A DNA stretch of 55,912 bases, from the NCBI RefSeq assembly GCF_000364705.1, contig NZ_AQOH01000243.1:1-55912 (forward strand), written 5' to 3'. Both the position numbers and the translations under genes were made by a program. Source of the DNA: Pseudomonas fuscovaginae SE-1 (GTDB taxonomy: Bacteria; Pseudomonadota; Gammaproteobacteria; Pseudomonadales; Pseudomonadaceae). Shown here one piece after another: positions 10,431 to 18,229 of the stretch. The notes beneath the pieces were generated by a model. That model did no database searches. It saw only the letters and a program-made list of their open reading frames with translations, and was not told the DNA's origin. Numbering within the stretch: position 1 is the stretch's first letter; every line of letters starts with the position of its first letter.

Positions 10431-12257
10431 TCATTCGGCCGGTTCGTTGTTCTGGACCTTGTCGAGCTTGACCTCGAAGCCGTACTCGACGGTCTGCAGC
10501 TCGGTGCGCTGATAGCTTTCCAGTTGCGTGGGCTGGCCATAGAAGTAATGCACCTCATAAGCCGGCGCCGAGCCGGCTTTTTCGTCGTGGTGGCTGGTGA
10601 GAATCTCTTTCAGGTAGTTGCCGCTGTCGTCCTTGGCATAAAAGCGCCAGGCCTCGGCGGGGAACTGTTTCTGGTCGACCACCAGGGCATTGCCGCGTAG
10701 CTCCAGGCCCTTGGGCAACCGGTGGACATCAAGGCTGTTCTTCTGGATGTTGGCGAGGAACAGCGGGATCGAGCCGATGGCGTAGGCCGGTGTTTCCGGA
10801 AACAGGTTGAGATCATAGGTGATCGAGCCTTCCATCGGGTCGACTTCGAAGGCTTCCTTGGGCAGTTCCAGTGGCTCGCCGCGCTTGCCCCGTTCGTCTT
10901 CGGCGAAAAAGGTCACCGGGCTGTCGCCGAGGCTGAAGGAGGTGCCGAGCAGTTCGTCGTTGAAGGTCCTGGGGTGATCGAACTCGATGCGCGCGGCGCT
11001 GGCATCCTCGACCGACTGGCTGATGCTGACGCTTTTCTTCAGGCGTTCGGCATCGAGGTTGGCGTCCTTGAGGTAGTTGGCGGCCTGGTCGTCGTAGACC
11101 ACCACCGGCATCGGCAGCGGCTGGATGTCCTTGCCGGTGGTGTTGTCGAATTGGCGCACCGGCAGGTCCAGGTCCTTGCGGTTGACCACCGCATCGGAGA
11201 AATCCATCACGCTGATTTCGAGCCTGTCGACCAGGCCATTGAAGTACACGCGGGTGTAACGGTTGGGCTGGCCGGCTTGGAAGGCTTTCTGTTCGTCGTC
11301 GAGTTTTTTCTCGAATTCCTCGCTCCAGCTCTTCTGCCGGAGCATTTCGTCCAGTTGCTTCTGATAGAAGGCGAGCTGGGCAGCGTTCTCGTTGATCGAA
11401 CCCGAGCGTGAGAGGAATTGTCCGGTCTTGTCCCGGGCCTGGACGATCAGCGGGTTCAAGGGGGTATCGCCGAGTTGTGGGGCTTGCGGCGCGCTGTTGC
11501 TCAGTTCGATTTCGGCATTGTTCCTGTCGAGGGACACCAGGGTCAGGCTGATGTTGCCCTGGACCTGGCGCTTGCCGATGTCCTTGCCGGTCAGGCTGAA
11601 GCTCACGATCCGGCGGGGAGCGATCACCTCGATCTTGCCATGCAGGGTGACGGGCTGCGGCTGCTTGCTGTTGTCGATCTCCAGCCCCTCGATATAGGGG
11701 TAGCTGATGGTCAGGTCATCCGGGTTGGTCAGGTTGGCGCTGGACGGGCTCAACTGGATACCGGGATCGGTTTCCGACCACTCGGGCTGGAAGGGGATCA
11801 CCTCCTTGTTGCTGAGGGTCACCGACTGCCATTCCAACGCGTGGGGGAAGGGGAACTCGGTCGGGTAGTTGAAGCTGAACGGGAAGATCGGCTGCAGATC
11901 GGTCAGGTAGTCGGAGCTGGATCTCTTGCGCAGCACGAACAGCCCGTCGATGTAGGTCTCGGCCAGGGCCTGCGGGGTCGCGTAGTGCTTGAGCAGCGCC
12001 AGGGCATCGTCAGCGTACTCGGTCTCGATCGGTCTGTCGCGCAGGCGCAGGCGGGCCCGCTCGAGCAGCAGCAACGAGCCGCCGAGGTCCGCCACGGCGT
12101 CCTTGAGCTTGGGGTCCTGAATGCTGTCCAGGGTTTTCTCGAACTGTGCGGTCCGTTCCTCAAGGCTGGCCTGTGGCGGCTTGTCGTGGGGCGAGCAAGC
12201 GTTCAGCAGCAGAGCGACCGAGAGTCCGAGGCAGCCCAGGGGGCGTCGCAAATCCAT
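10431..12257 (-). CDS. Large putative lipoprotein of unknown function
   Basis: A 608-residue product starting with a lipoprotein signal (LGLSVALLLNAC, Cys about residue 21), so probably anchored in the outer membrane or periplasm. A helical segment (residues 30-110) is followed by long stretches that alternate hydrophobic and charged residues as in beta-rich domains. There is an acidic, aromatic-poor centre with a coiled-coil-like piece (EKKLDDEQKAFQAGQ). No catalytic motif, repeat or known domain is apparent. I do not recognise the family. It lies alone between genes on the opposite strand, and codon use looks native. Confidence 0.75.
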   Translation of the reverse strand: MDLRRPLGCLGLSVALLLNACSPHDKPPQASLEERTAQFEKTLDSIQDPKLKDAVADLGGSLLLLERARLRLRDRPIETEYADDALALLKHYATPQALAETYIDGLFVLRKRSSSDYLTDLQPIFPFSFNYPTEFPFPHALEWQSVTLSNKEVIPFQPEWSETDPGIQLSPSSANLTNPDDLTISYPYIEGLEIDNSKQPQPVTLHGKIEVIAPRRIVSFSLTGKDIGKRQVQGNISLTLVSLDRNNAEIELSNSAPQAPQLGDTPLNPLIVQARDKTGQFLSRSGSINENAAQLAFYQKQLDEMLRQKSWSEEFEKKLDDEQKAFQAGQPNRYTRVYFNGLVDRLEISVMDFSDAVVNRKDLDLPVRQFDNTTGKDIQPLPMPVVVYDDQAANYLKDANLDAERLKKSVSISQSVEDASAARIEFDHPRTFNDELLGTSFSLGDSPVTFFAEDERGKRGEPLELPKEAFEVDPMEGSITYDLNLFPETPAYAIGSIPLFLANIQKNSLDVHRLPKGLELRGNALVVDQKQFPAEAWRFYAKDDSGNYLKEILTSHHDEKAGSAPAYEVHYFYGQPTQLESYQRTELQTVEYGFEVKLDKVQNNEPAE

Positions 12258-12429
12258 TGTTCAGTTTCCTGTCCACAGTACACGCGCGATGTCATTGATG
12301 CCGACACTAGCAGAAAATTGCACGGACGCAGCTGTCCTGCCGTTGAACGAGGTGTGTGGACGCGGGCTTTTTCTCTCGGGTTTAGGCGCTGGTATACTCG
12401 CGGACATTTTCAGGCGATATGTGAGATTC

Positions 12430-12918
12430 ATGGAACGGTTTATCGAAAATGCGATGTATGCATCGCGCTGGCTGTTGGCGCCGATCTACTTCGGCTTGTC
12501 CCTGGGCTTGCTGGCACTGGCCCTGAAATTCTTCCAGGAAGTGTTTCATGTCATTCCCAACGTGTTTTCCATGGCCGAGTCCGAGCTGATTCTGGTGCTG
12601 CTGTCGATGATCGACATGGCGCTGGTGGGCGGCCTGCTGGTGATGGTGATGATGTCCGGCTACGAGAACTTCGTTTCCCAGCTGGATATTTCCGACGACA
12701 AGGAAAAGCTCAGCTGGCTGGGCAAGATGGACTCCACTTCGTTGAAAATGAAAGTGGCGGCGTCCATCGTGGCGATCTCATCGATCCACCTGCTGCGGGT
12801 GTTCATGGATGCCAAGAATGTCGATCCGGTGCATCTGCAGTGGTATGTGATCATCCACATGACATTTGTGGTTTCGGCGTTCGCCATGGGTTACCTGGAC
12901 AAGGTGACCAAGCACTGA
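12430..12918 (+). CDS. UPF0114 family membrane protein (YqhA-like)
   Basis: A 162-residue integral membrane protein with three or four hydrophobic helices (about residues 10-35, 52-75, 110-130 and 137-155). The family segments ERFIENAMYASRWLLAPIY and YENFVSQLDISDDKEKLSWLG identify UPF0114/TIGR00645. Function is unknown. A TATACT -10-like box occurs at about 12391-12396 upstream. From memory it is PA4574 in PAO1. An 8-base inverted repeat CCGCCCGT/ACGGGCGG (12944-12973) after the stop may help termination, but it has no T run. Confidence 0.85.
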   Translation: MERFIENAMYASRWLLAPIYFGLSLGLLALALKFFQEVFHVIPNVFSMAESELILVLLSMIDMALVGGLLVMVMMSGYENFVSQLDISDDKEKLSWLGKMDSTSLKMKVAASIVAISSIHLLRVFMDAKNVDPVHLQWYVIIHMTFVVSAFAMGYLDKVTKH

Positions 12919-13147
12919 TCCCCGGCTGCTCCGCCGACTCGCGCCGCCCGTTCGTTGTGAAACGCACGGGCGGTGTCGTTTCCGGACGGGTGGCCGTGAG
13001 TCGGCGAATTAGCCGTGCAGGCTACCGGAGGCTGCTAACCGCGAGTGCTTCTGTGCTAGTCTGCCTGCCCTTTTTGGTTCCGGGCGCGAGGGGAGATGCC
13101 GTGTTTTCAGGGTATGTTCCGGAGCAGTCCCACAGCGGAGCAGTATG

Positions 13148-13765
13148 ATGTCCGAAGTAAATCTGTCCACCGACGAAACCCGCGTCAGCTACGGCATTGG
13201 CCGTCAGCTGGGTGACCAGCTGCGCGACAACCCGCCACCAGGCGTCAGCCTGGACGCGATCCTGGCCGGTCTGACCGACGCCTTCAACGGCCAGCCAAGC
13301 CGTGTGGGCCAGGCAGAACTGTCCGCCAGCTTCAAGGTCATCCGTGAAATCATGCAGGCCGAAGCAGCGGCCAAGGCTGAGGCCGCAGCCGGTGCCGGTC
13401 TGGCATTCCTGGCTGAAAACGCCAAGCGTGACGGTATCACCACACTGGCTTCGGGCCTGCAGTTCGAAGTGCTGACTCAAGGTGACGGCGCCAAGCCGAC
13501 CCGTGAGGACACCGTGCGTACCCACTACCACGGCACCCTGATCGACGGCAGCGTGTTCGACAGCTCCTACGAGCGTGGCCAACCTGCCGAATTCCCGGTC
13601 GGCGGCGTTATCGCCGGTTGGACCGAGGCCCTGCAACTGATGAACGCCGGCAGCAAGTGGCGCCTGTACGTGCCGAGCGAACTGGCCTACGGCGCCCAGG
13701 GCGTTGGCAGCATCCCGCCGCACAGTGTGCTGGTATTCGACGTCGAGCTGCTCGCCGTTCTGTAA
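13148..13765 (+). CDS. fklB: FKBP-type peptidyl-prolyl cis-trans isomerase, FklB-like
   Basis: Catalyses cis-trans isomerisation of peptidyl-prolyl bonds as a folding helper. The 205-residue protein has an N-terminal dimerisation domain (residues about 1-85, beginning TRVSYGIGRQLGDQL) and a C-terminal FKBP domain. The latter shows VRTHYHGTLIDGSVFDSSYERG, FPVGGVIAGWTEAL and IPPHSVLVFDVELL, including the active-site aromatic and Asp residues of FKBPs. Two ATGs are adjacent in frame (13145 and 13148); GGAG at 13137-13140 is better spaced for 13148. No signal peptide is seen, so it is likely cytosolic. PAO1 PA4572 is the expected counterpart. Confidence 0.88.
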   Translation: MSEVNLSTDETRVSYGIGRQLGDQLRDNPPPGVSLDAILAGLTDAFNGQPSRVGQAELSASFKVIREIMQAEAAAKAEAAAGAGLAFLAENAKRDGITTLASGLQFEVLTQGDGAKPTREDTVRTHYHGTLIDGSVFDSSYERGQPAEFPVGGVIAGWTEALQLMNAGSKWRLYVPSELAYGAQGVGSIPPHSVLVFDVELLAVL

Positions 13766-13808
13766 TGATCATCGGTCGGCTTTCACGGGGTCACCTGGTA
13801 GGCCGTGC

Positions 13809-13899
13809 CGTGGAAGCGTCGACTGCTGGCGATCGCGGGGTGTCAGGCAGTCAATTGGCTGAATGACAGGCTGCAATCGCCAGCAAGCCGGCTCCCACG
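13809..13899. repeat. REP doublet (REPIN-like), GCCAGCAAGCCGGCTCCCAC type
   Basis: The right arm ATCGCCAGCAAGCCGGCTC with CCAC following (13876-13898) is a standard Pseudomonas REP. The left arm GACTGCTGGCGATCGCGG (13821-13838) is its inverted partner, so the 90 bases can fold as a long imperfect hairpin after fklB. Confidence 0.75.
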
Positions 13900-13914
13900 T
13901 AAAGCACATGCGTG

Positions 13915-14172
13915 TCACAACTGGATCCTGGCATTCAGGTCCGCCGTCGGGCGCAATGCCCGGGCGTAGCAGAACAGGAACAGGTTGCGCACCATTTCCT
14001 TGAGCACCAGCGGTTCGCTGGAACTCAACCCGCTGACATCCAGGTCGCCCTGGTCCTGCAGCTCATGCAGCGCTTCTTCCTCCAGTACCGCACAGACTTC
14101 ACCCGTTTCCCGATGCAGGATGCGCAGGTAAGGGTGTGGGCGGTCCAGCCAGGCATCGATCAAATAAGTCAT
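13915..14172 (-). CDS. Small iron-regulated hypothetical protein (PA4570-like)
   Basis: An 85-residue soluble acidic protein: MTYLIDAWLDRPHPYLRI, then EVCAVLEEEALHELQDQGDL, then a C-terminal helix VLKEMVRNLFLFCYARALRP. No domain is recognised. It has a very strong Shine-Dalgarno sequence (AAGGAGAT) before the ATG at 14172 and a Fur-box-like palindrome 25 bases upstream. By position it corresponds to PAO1 PA4570, which I recall among strongly iron-starvation-induced genes. Function is unknown; a role in the low-iron response is an inference from the promoter. Confidence 0.75.
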   Translation of the reverse strand: MTYLIDAWLDRPHPYLRILHRETGEVCAVLEEEALHELQDQGDLDVSGLSSSEPLVLKEMVRNLFLFCYARALRPTADLNARIQL

Positions 14173-14196
14173 GGTCTCATCTCCTTGATGGGTTGC

Positions 14197-14215
14197 AATG
14201 AGAATAATTCTTATT
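14197..14215 (-). promoter_or_regulatory. Putative Fur box
   Basis: On the minus strand the site reads AATAAGAATTATTCTCATT. Its core TAAGAAT-T-ATTCTCA is a 7-1-7 inverted repeat with one mismatch, as in the Fur consensus. It lies 25 bases before the start codon of the small PA4570-like gene, where bound Fur would cover the promoter. Confidence 0.75.
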
Positions 14216-14370
14216 CAAAGAATAGCAAGTGCCTATTGATGGATTCCTGGTTTTTCTGTGGGGGAATTTGTCTGAAATCAACGACAGGGAGGGACGAAGG
14301 GGGCAGGCAGATGCTTGTGGCAGGGGCGGGGCTGCTGGCGACAGGGGGGTATCGCCAGCGCGGTATTTCC

Positions 14371-14712
14371 TCAGGCTTTCCTGACGAATTCCGACTTGAG
14401 CTTCATCGGGCCGATGCCGTCGATCTTGCAGTCGATGTCGTGGTCGCCGTCGCACAAGCGGATGTTCTTGACCTTGGTGCCGACCTTGACCACCAGGGAG
14501 GTGCCCTTGACCTTGAGGTCCTTGATCACGGTGATGGTGTCGCCGTCCTGGAGGATGTTGCCCACGGAGTCCTTCTTCACGTTGTCGTCGGACGCCGCCT
14601 CGGCTTCGCCGTTGGCGGACCACTCATGGGCGCACTCCGGGCAGACCAGTTGGACGCCATCTTCGTAGGTGAATTCGGAATTGCATTTGGGGCAGGGTGG
14701 CAACGTGCTCAC
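14371..14712 (-). CDS. yjdM: Zinc-ribbon protein YjdM (PhnA family)
   Basis: A 113-residue protein: an N-terminal zinc ribbon with CPKC and CPEC pairs (residues about 7-10 and 24-27, spaced 17), then the PhnA C-terminal domain with DSVGNILQDGDTITVIKDLKVKG and ending KIDGIGPMKLKSEFVRKA. The family was once linked to phosphonate use, but YjdM is not phosphonoacetate hydrolase and its role is unclear. The gene stands alone; the gap to the iron-regulated gene (198 bases) holds that gene's promoter. Confidence 0.9.
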   Translation of the reverse strand: MSTLPPCPKCNSEFTYEDGVQLVCPECAHEWSANGEAEAASDDNVKKDSVGNILQDGDTITVIKDLKVKGTSLVVKVGTKVKNIRLCDGDHDIDCKIDGIGPMKLKSEFVRKA

Positions 14713-14792
14713 TAGGGCTCCTCAGGTTCTGGGAAGGCTAAAAGCGCACATTATATAGGGTTTTGTCAGCGAGCGGGCGGGCGATGCGGACG

Positions 14793-14868
14793 CTTGTAGG
14801 AGCGAGGCCTGGCCGCGAAGCTTTTGGCGGCCTCAAGGCGTCATTCGCGGGCAGGTTGCTCCTGCAAG
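14793..14868. repeat. REP doublet, CGCGGGCAGG/GCTCCTGCA type
   Basis: CTTGTAGGAGCGAGG with GGCCGCGAA (14793-14819) is inverted as TTCGCGGGCAGG with GCTCCTGCAAG (14844-14868). A loop containing GGCGGCCTCAAGGCG separates the arms. It lies between yjdM and ispB. Confidence 0.7.
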
Positions 14869-14882
14869 TGGGATGTCGTCTT

Positions 14883-15851
14883 TTAGTGGGTGCGGGCGAT
14901 GGCGAATTCGCTCAGCTCGACCAGCGCGTCGCGGTACTCGCTGGCAGGCAGGGCTTCCAGGCAGGCGATGGCGCGGGCCACGTAGTCACGGGCCAACTGG
15001 GCGGTGTATTGCAGGGAGCCGGAGGCTTCCACGGCAACGCGGATACTCTCCAGGTCCTCGATCCCGCCTTTCTGGATCGCCTGGCGGACCAGGGCGGCCT
15101 GTTCCGGCGTACCTTCGCGCATGGTGTAGATCAGCGGCAGGGTAGGCTTGCCTTCGGCCAGGTCGTCGCCGACGTTCTTGCCCAGGGTTTCGGCGTCGCC
15201 CTTGTAGTCCAGCAGGTCGTCGACCAGTTGGAAGGCCACGCCCAGGTGGTCGCCAAAGGTACGCAGGGCCTCGGCCTGTTCCGCTGTCGCGCCGCACAGG
15301 GCGGCGGCGCTATGGGTCGAGGCCTCGAAGAGCATCGCGGTCTTGCCGCGGATGACTTCCATATAGGTTTCTTCGGTGGTGCTGGCGTCGCGGACCTTGG
15401 ACAGTTGCAGCACTTCGCCTTCGGCGATGATGCGGGTGGCCTGGGAGAGGATCTTCATCACCGGCATCGAGCCGAGTTCGACCATCATCTCGAAGGAGCG
15501 CGAGTACAGGAAGTCACCGACCAGGACGCTGGGTGCGTTGCCCCACATGGCGTTGGCGGTCGAGCGGCCGCGGCGCATGCCGGACATGTCGACCACATCG
15601 TCATGCAACAGGGTGGCGGTGTGCAGGAATTCGATGGTTGCCGCCAGCAGCCGCAGGTCCTCGCCTTCGCGGCCGAGTGCCTTGCCACACAGCAGTACCA
15701 ATAAAGGACGCAGGCGCTTGCCCCCGGCCGAGGTAATGTAGTCACCGATTTTCGAGACCAGCGGTACCCGGGAAGTCAGCTGCTTCTTGATGATGCCGTC
15801 GACGGCGCTAAAGTCGTCCGCCACCGCGCGGTAGAAAGCTTGGGGTTGCAT
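14883..15851 (-). CDS. ispB: Polyprenyl (octaprenyl/nonaprenyl) diphosphate synthase
   Basis: Elongates farnesyl diphosphate with isopentenyl diphosphate units to make the ubiquinone side chain. The 322-residue protein has both aspartate-rich motifs of trans-prenyltransferases: LLHDDVVD with GMRRGR (first DDxxD) and FQLVDDLLDY (second). GGKRLRP, the diphosphate-binding region, precedes them. The ATG at 15851 (MQPQAFYRAV) gives the family length; a further ATG six codons upstream at 15869 is in frame and cannot be excluded. It is divergent from rplU. Confidence 0.92.
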   Translation of the reverse strand: MQPQAFYRAVADDFSAVDGIIKKQLTSRVPLVSKIGDYITSAGGKRLRPLLVLLCGKALGREGEDLRLLAATIEFLHTATLLHDDVVDMSGMRRGRSTANAMWGNAPSVLVGDFLYSRSFEMMVELGSMPVMKILSQATRIIAEGEVLQLSKVRDASTTEETYMEVIRGKTAMLFEASTHSAAALCGATAEQAEALRTFGDHLGVAFQLVDDLLDYKGDAETLGKNVGDDLAEGKPTLPLIYTMREGTPEQAALVRQAIQKGGIEDLESIRVAVEASGSLQYTAQLARDYVARAIACLEALPASEYRDALVELSEFAIARTH

Positions 15852-15930
15852 CAGCCAGAGTCGCTCCATAGGGGTTGCGCGGCATGCTAGGGCGGGGGGT
15901 ACGGCCTGTCAAGGCGCCAGACCCTGCCAC

Positions 15931-15959
15931 TTGCAAGGATTCTGTGGCTTGCGTACAAT
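15931..15959 (+). promoter_or_regulatory. Sigma-70 promoter of rplU-rpmA
   Basis: TTGCAA (15931-15936), a 17-base spacer and TACAAT (15954-15959) form a near-consensus promoter. The leader to rplU is about 125 bases. Confidence 0.7.
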
Positions 15960-16092
15960 CGCGCACCCTGAACTTCCTGGGCAGCACCTGCCTTACGCAA
16001 TTGCACTTGGGCCGTTCCAGCCCCATGCAGCCATGCCAGCCAATACCTTTACCTATTAAGCGCTGGGTGAGCAGGATTATCGGAGAAATACC

Positions 16093-16407
16093 ATGTCTTA
16101 CGCAGTAATCGTTACCGGCGGCAAGCAGTACAAAGTCGCCCCAGGTGAATACCTGAAGATTGAAAAACTGGAAGTCGCCACCGGCGAATCCGTTACCTTT
16201 GATCGCGTTCTGTTGGTTGCCAATGGCGACGACGTGAACATCGGTGCTCCAGTGGTTGCTGGCGCTACCGTTTCGGCTGAAGTGGTTTCCCAAGGCCGTC
16301 ACGACAAGGTCCGCATCATCAAGTTCCGCCGTCGTAAGCACCACATGAAGCGCATGGGTCACCGTCAGTGGTACACCGAGATCAAAATCACCGGTATTCA
16401 GGCTTAA
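16093..16407 (+). CDS. rplU: 50S ribosomal protein L21
   Basis: A 104-residue ribosomal protein that binds 23S rRNA in the large subunit. Family segments are MSYAVIVTGGKQYKV, the basic RRKHHMKRMGHRQ stretch that contacts rRNA, and TEIKITGI at the end. CGGAGAA precedes the ATG. It forms the standard operon with rpmA, 33 bases downstream. Confidence 0.97.
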   Translation: MSYAVIVTGGKQYKVAPGEYLKIEKLEVATGESVTFDRVLLVANGDDVNIGAPVVAGATVSAEVVSQGRHDKVRIIKFRRRKHHMKRMGHRQWYTEIKITGIQA

Positions 16408-16440
16408 TTCGCCTAATCCCCTTTTTGGAGTATTGAACTC

Positions 16441-16698
16441 ATGGCACACAAAAAAGCTGGTGGTAGTACCCGTAACGGTCGCGACTCAGAAGCCAAACGA
16501 CTTGGCGTGAAGATGTACGGCGGCCAGGCTATCAAAGCGGGCAACATCATCGTGCGTCAGCGCGGCACCCAATTCCACGCCGGTTATGGCGTTGGCATGG
16601 GTAAGGATCACACCCTGTTCGCTAAAGTCGAAGGCGTGATCAAGTTCGAAGTAAAAGGCGCCTTCGGTCGTCGTTACGTGAGCGTCGTCGCAGCTTAA
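16441..16698 (+). CDS. rpmA: 50S ribosomal protein L27
   Basis: An 85-residue ribosomal protein whose N-terminal tail (MAHKKAGGSTRNGRDS) reaches the peptidyl-transferase centre. GGQAIKAGNIIVRQRGT and HAGYGVGMGKDHTLFA are typical. No N-terminal cleavable extension, as found in Firmicutes, is present. TTGGAG precedes the ATG. A terminator ends the operon before obg. Confidence 0.97.
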   Translation: MAHKKAGGSTRNGRDSEAKRLGVKMYGGQAIKAGNIIVRQRGTQFHAGYGVGMGKDHTLFAKVEGVIKFEVKGAFGRRYVSVVAA

Positions 16699-16715
16699 TC
16701 GCGGCAATGCTGGAG

Positions 16716-16746
16716 AAGCCCTGTCTTGCGACGGGGCTTTTTCGTT
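16716..16746 (+). terminator. Terminator after rpmA
   Basis: AAGCCCTGTC / GACGGGGCTT hairpin with TTGC loop, followed by a T-rich stretch. Confidence 0.85.
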
Positions 16747-16885
16747 TGTGGGGTGAGTCTCTTGCAAAGCTGTTCGTGTGAGCCGTGCGCTGGTTTCATG
16801 GGTGGATAGGTGGCGCTACGCTCATCTTTGCAAGAGTCTTATGTCTTGATTTCCATCGGCTCGTCCCGGTGACGAGAGGCGTGTT

Positions 16886-18109
16886 ATGAAGTTTGTTGAT
16901 GAAGTATCGATTCGGGTGAAGGCTGGCGACGGCGGCAACGGTTGCATGAGTTTTCGTCGGGAAAAGTTTATCGAGAAGGGTGGTCCCAACGGCGGTGATG
17001 GTGGCGATGGCGGCTCGGTCTACATGATCGCCGACGAAAACCTCAATACCCTGGTGGATTACCGCTATACCCGGCACTTCGAGGCCGAGCGTGGTTCGAA
17101 CGGTGGCAGCACCGACTGCACCGGCAAGAAAGGTGATGATCTGGACCTGCGCGTACCGGTTGGCACCACGGTGATCGATTCCGCGACCCAGGAGGTCATC
17201 GGCGACCTGGTCAAGCACGGCCAGCGCCTGCTGGTGGCTCATGGTGGCTGGCATGGCCTGGGCAACACCCGCTTCAAGTCCAGTACCAACCGCGCGCCGC
17301 GCCAGACCACGCCGGGCAAGCCGGGCGAGCAGCGTGACCTCAAGCTGGAAATGAAGGTGCTGGCCGACGTCGGTCTGCTGGGCTTGCCGAATGCCGGCAA
17401 GAGTACTTTCATTCGTTCGGTGTCGGCCGCTCGTCCGAAAGTGGCGGACTATCCGTTCACCACGCTGGTGCCGAACCTGGGCGTGGTCAGTGTCGATCGT
17501 TGGAAAAGCTTCGTCATCGCCGACATTCCGGGCTTGATCGAGGGGGCCTCCGAGGGTGCCGGCCTGGGGATTCGCTTCCTCAAGCACCTGGCGCGTACTC
17601 GTCTGCTGCTGCATCTCGTCGACATGGCGCCGTTGGATGAAAGCAGTGCCGCGGATGCGGCTGAAGTGATCGTCAACGAGCTGGCGCGCTTCAGTCCGTC
17701 GCTGGTGGAGCGTGATCGCTGGCTGGTGCTGAACAAGTGCGACCAGATCCTCGAGGAGGAGCATGAGGCGCGGGTCAAGGAAGTGGTCGATCGTCTGCAG
17801 TGGACCGGTCCGGTCTACGTGATCTCGGCGATCGCCAGCGAGGGTACCGAGCGTCTGACGCGTGACATCATGCGCTACCTGGAGGATCGTCTCGATCGCC
17901 TGGCCAGCGACCCGGCCTATGCCGACGAGTTGCGCGAGCTCGACCAGCGGATCGAGGACGAGGCGCGGGCCCAGTTGCAGGCGCTGGATGACCAGCGTGC
18001 CCTGCGTCGCAGCGGCGTCAAGAGCGTTCACGACATCGGCGACGATGACTGGGACGAAGAAGATGTCGATGATGAAGATGGCCCGGAAATCATTTACGTC
18101 CGCGACTGA
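16886..18109 (+). CDS. obg: GTPase Obg/CgtA
   Basis: An essential GTPase that associates with the 50S subunit and links ribosome assembly to the stringent response. The 407-residue protein has the glycine-rich Obg fold (residues 1-158, with GGPNGGDGGDGGSV), then the G domain with G1 GLPNAGKST, G3 DIPGLIEGA, and NKCD (G4). The C-terminus is long, acidic and probably disordered (DDDWDEEDVDDEDGPE), as is usual in gamma-proteobacteria. It follows rplU-rpmA, the conserved order, but has its own start region after a terminator. Confidence 0.96.
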   Translation: MKFVDEVSIRVKAGDGGNGCMSFRREKFIEKGGPNGGDGGDGGSVYMIADENLNTLVDYRYTRHFEAERGSNGGSTDCTGKKGDDLDLRVPVGTTVIDSATQEVIGDLVKHGQRLLVAHGGWHGLGNTRFKSSTNRAPRQTTPGKPGEQRDLKLEMKVLADVGLLGLPNAGKSTFIRSVSAARPKVADYPFTTLVPNLGVVSVDRWKSFVIADIPGLIEGASEGAGLGIRFLKHLARTRLLLHLVDMAPLDESSAADAAEVIVNELARFSPSLVERDRWLVLNKCDQILEEEHEARVKEVVDRLQWTGPVYVISAIASEGTERLTRDIMRYLEDRLDRLASDPAYADELRELDQRIEDEARAQLQALDDQRALRRSGVKSVHDIGDDDWDEEDVDDEDGPEIIYVRD

Positions 18110-18126
18110 TTCATTCGGTAAACTAG

Positions 18127-18152
18127 AACGCCGCTCCCAGAGCGGCGTTTTG
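18127..18152 (+). terminator. Terminator after obg
   Basis: AACGCCGCT / AGCGGCGTT perfect 9-base stem with a CCCAG loop and a short T run, between obg and proB. Confidence 0.75.
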
Positions 18153-18229
18153 GTATCCGTAACACGTAAATCACATAATCGCGTGGGTAGCGCCCGGTTG
18201 CGCTGCCTGCTGGCAAGGGTTGGAAGATC

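Noticed and set aside
12943..12974. Hairpin after the UPF0114 gene as an intrinsic terminator
   Set aside because: An 8-base inverted repeat exists but with a long loop and no T run, so it was only mentioned in the gene entry.
11418..13148. 576-codon plus-strand frame
   Set aside because: Spans the antisense of the large lipoprotein and the UPF0114 gene in another frame; composition is that of a shadow.
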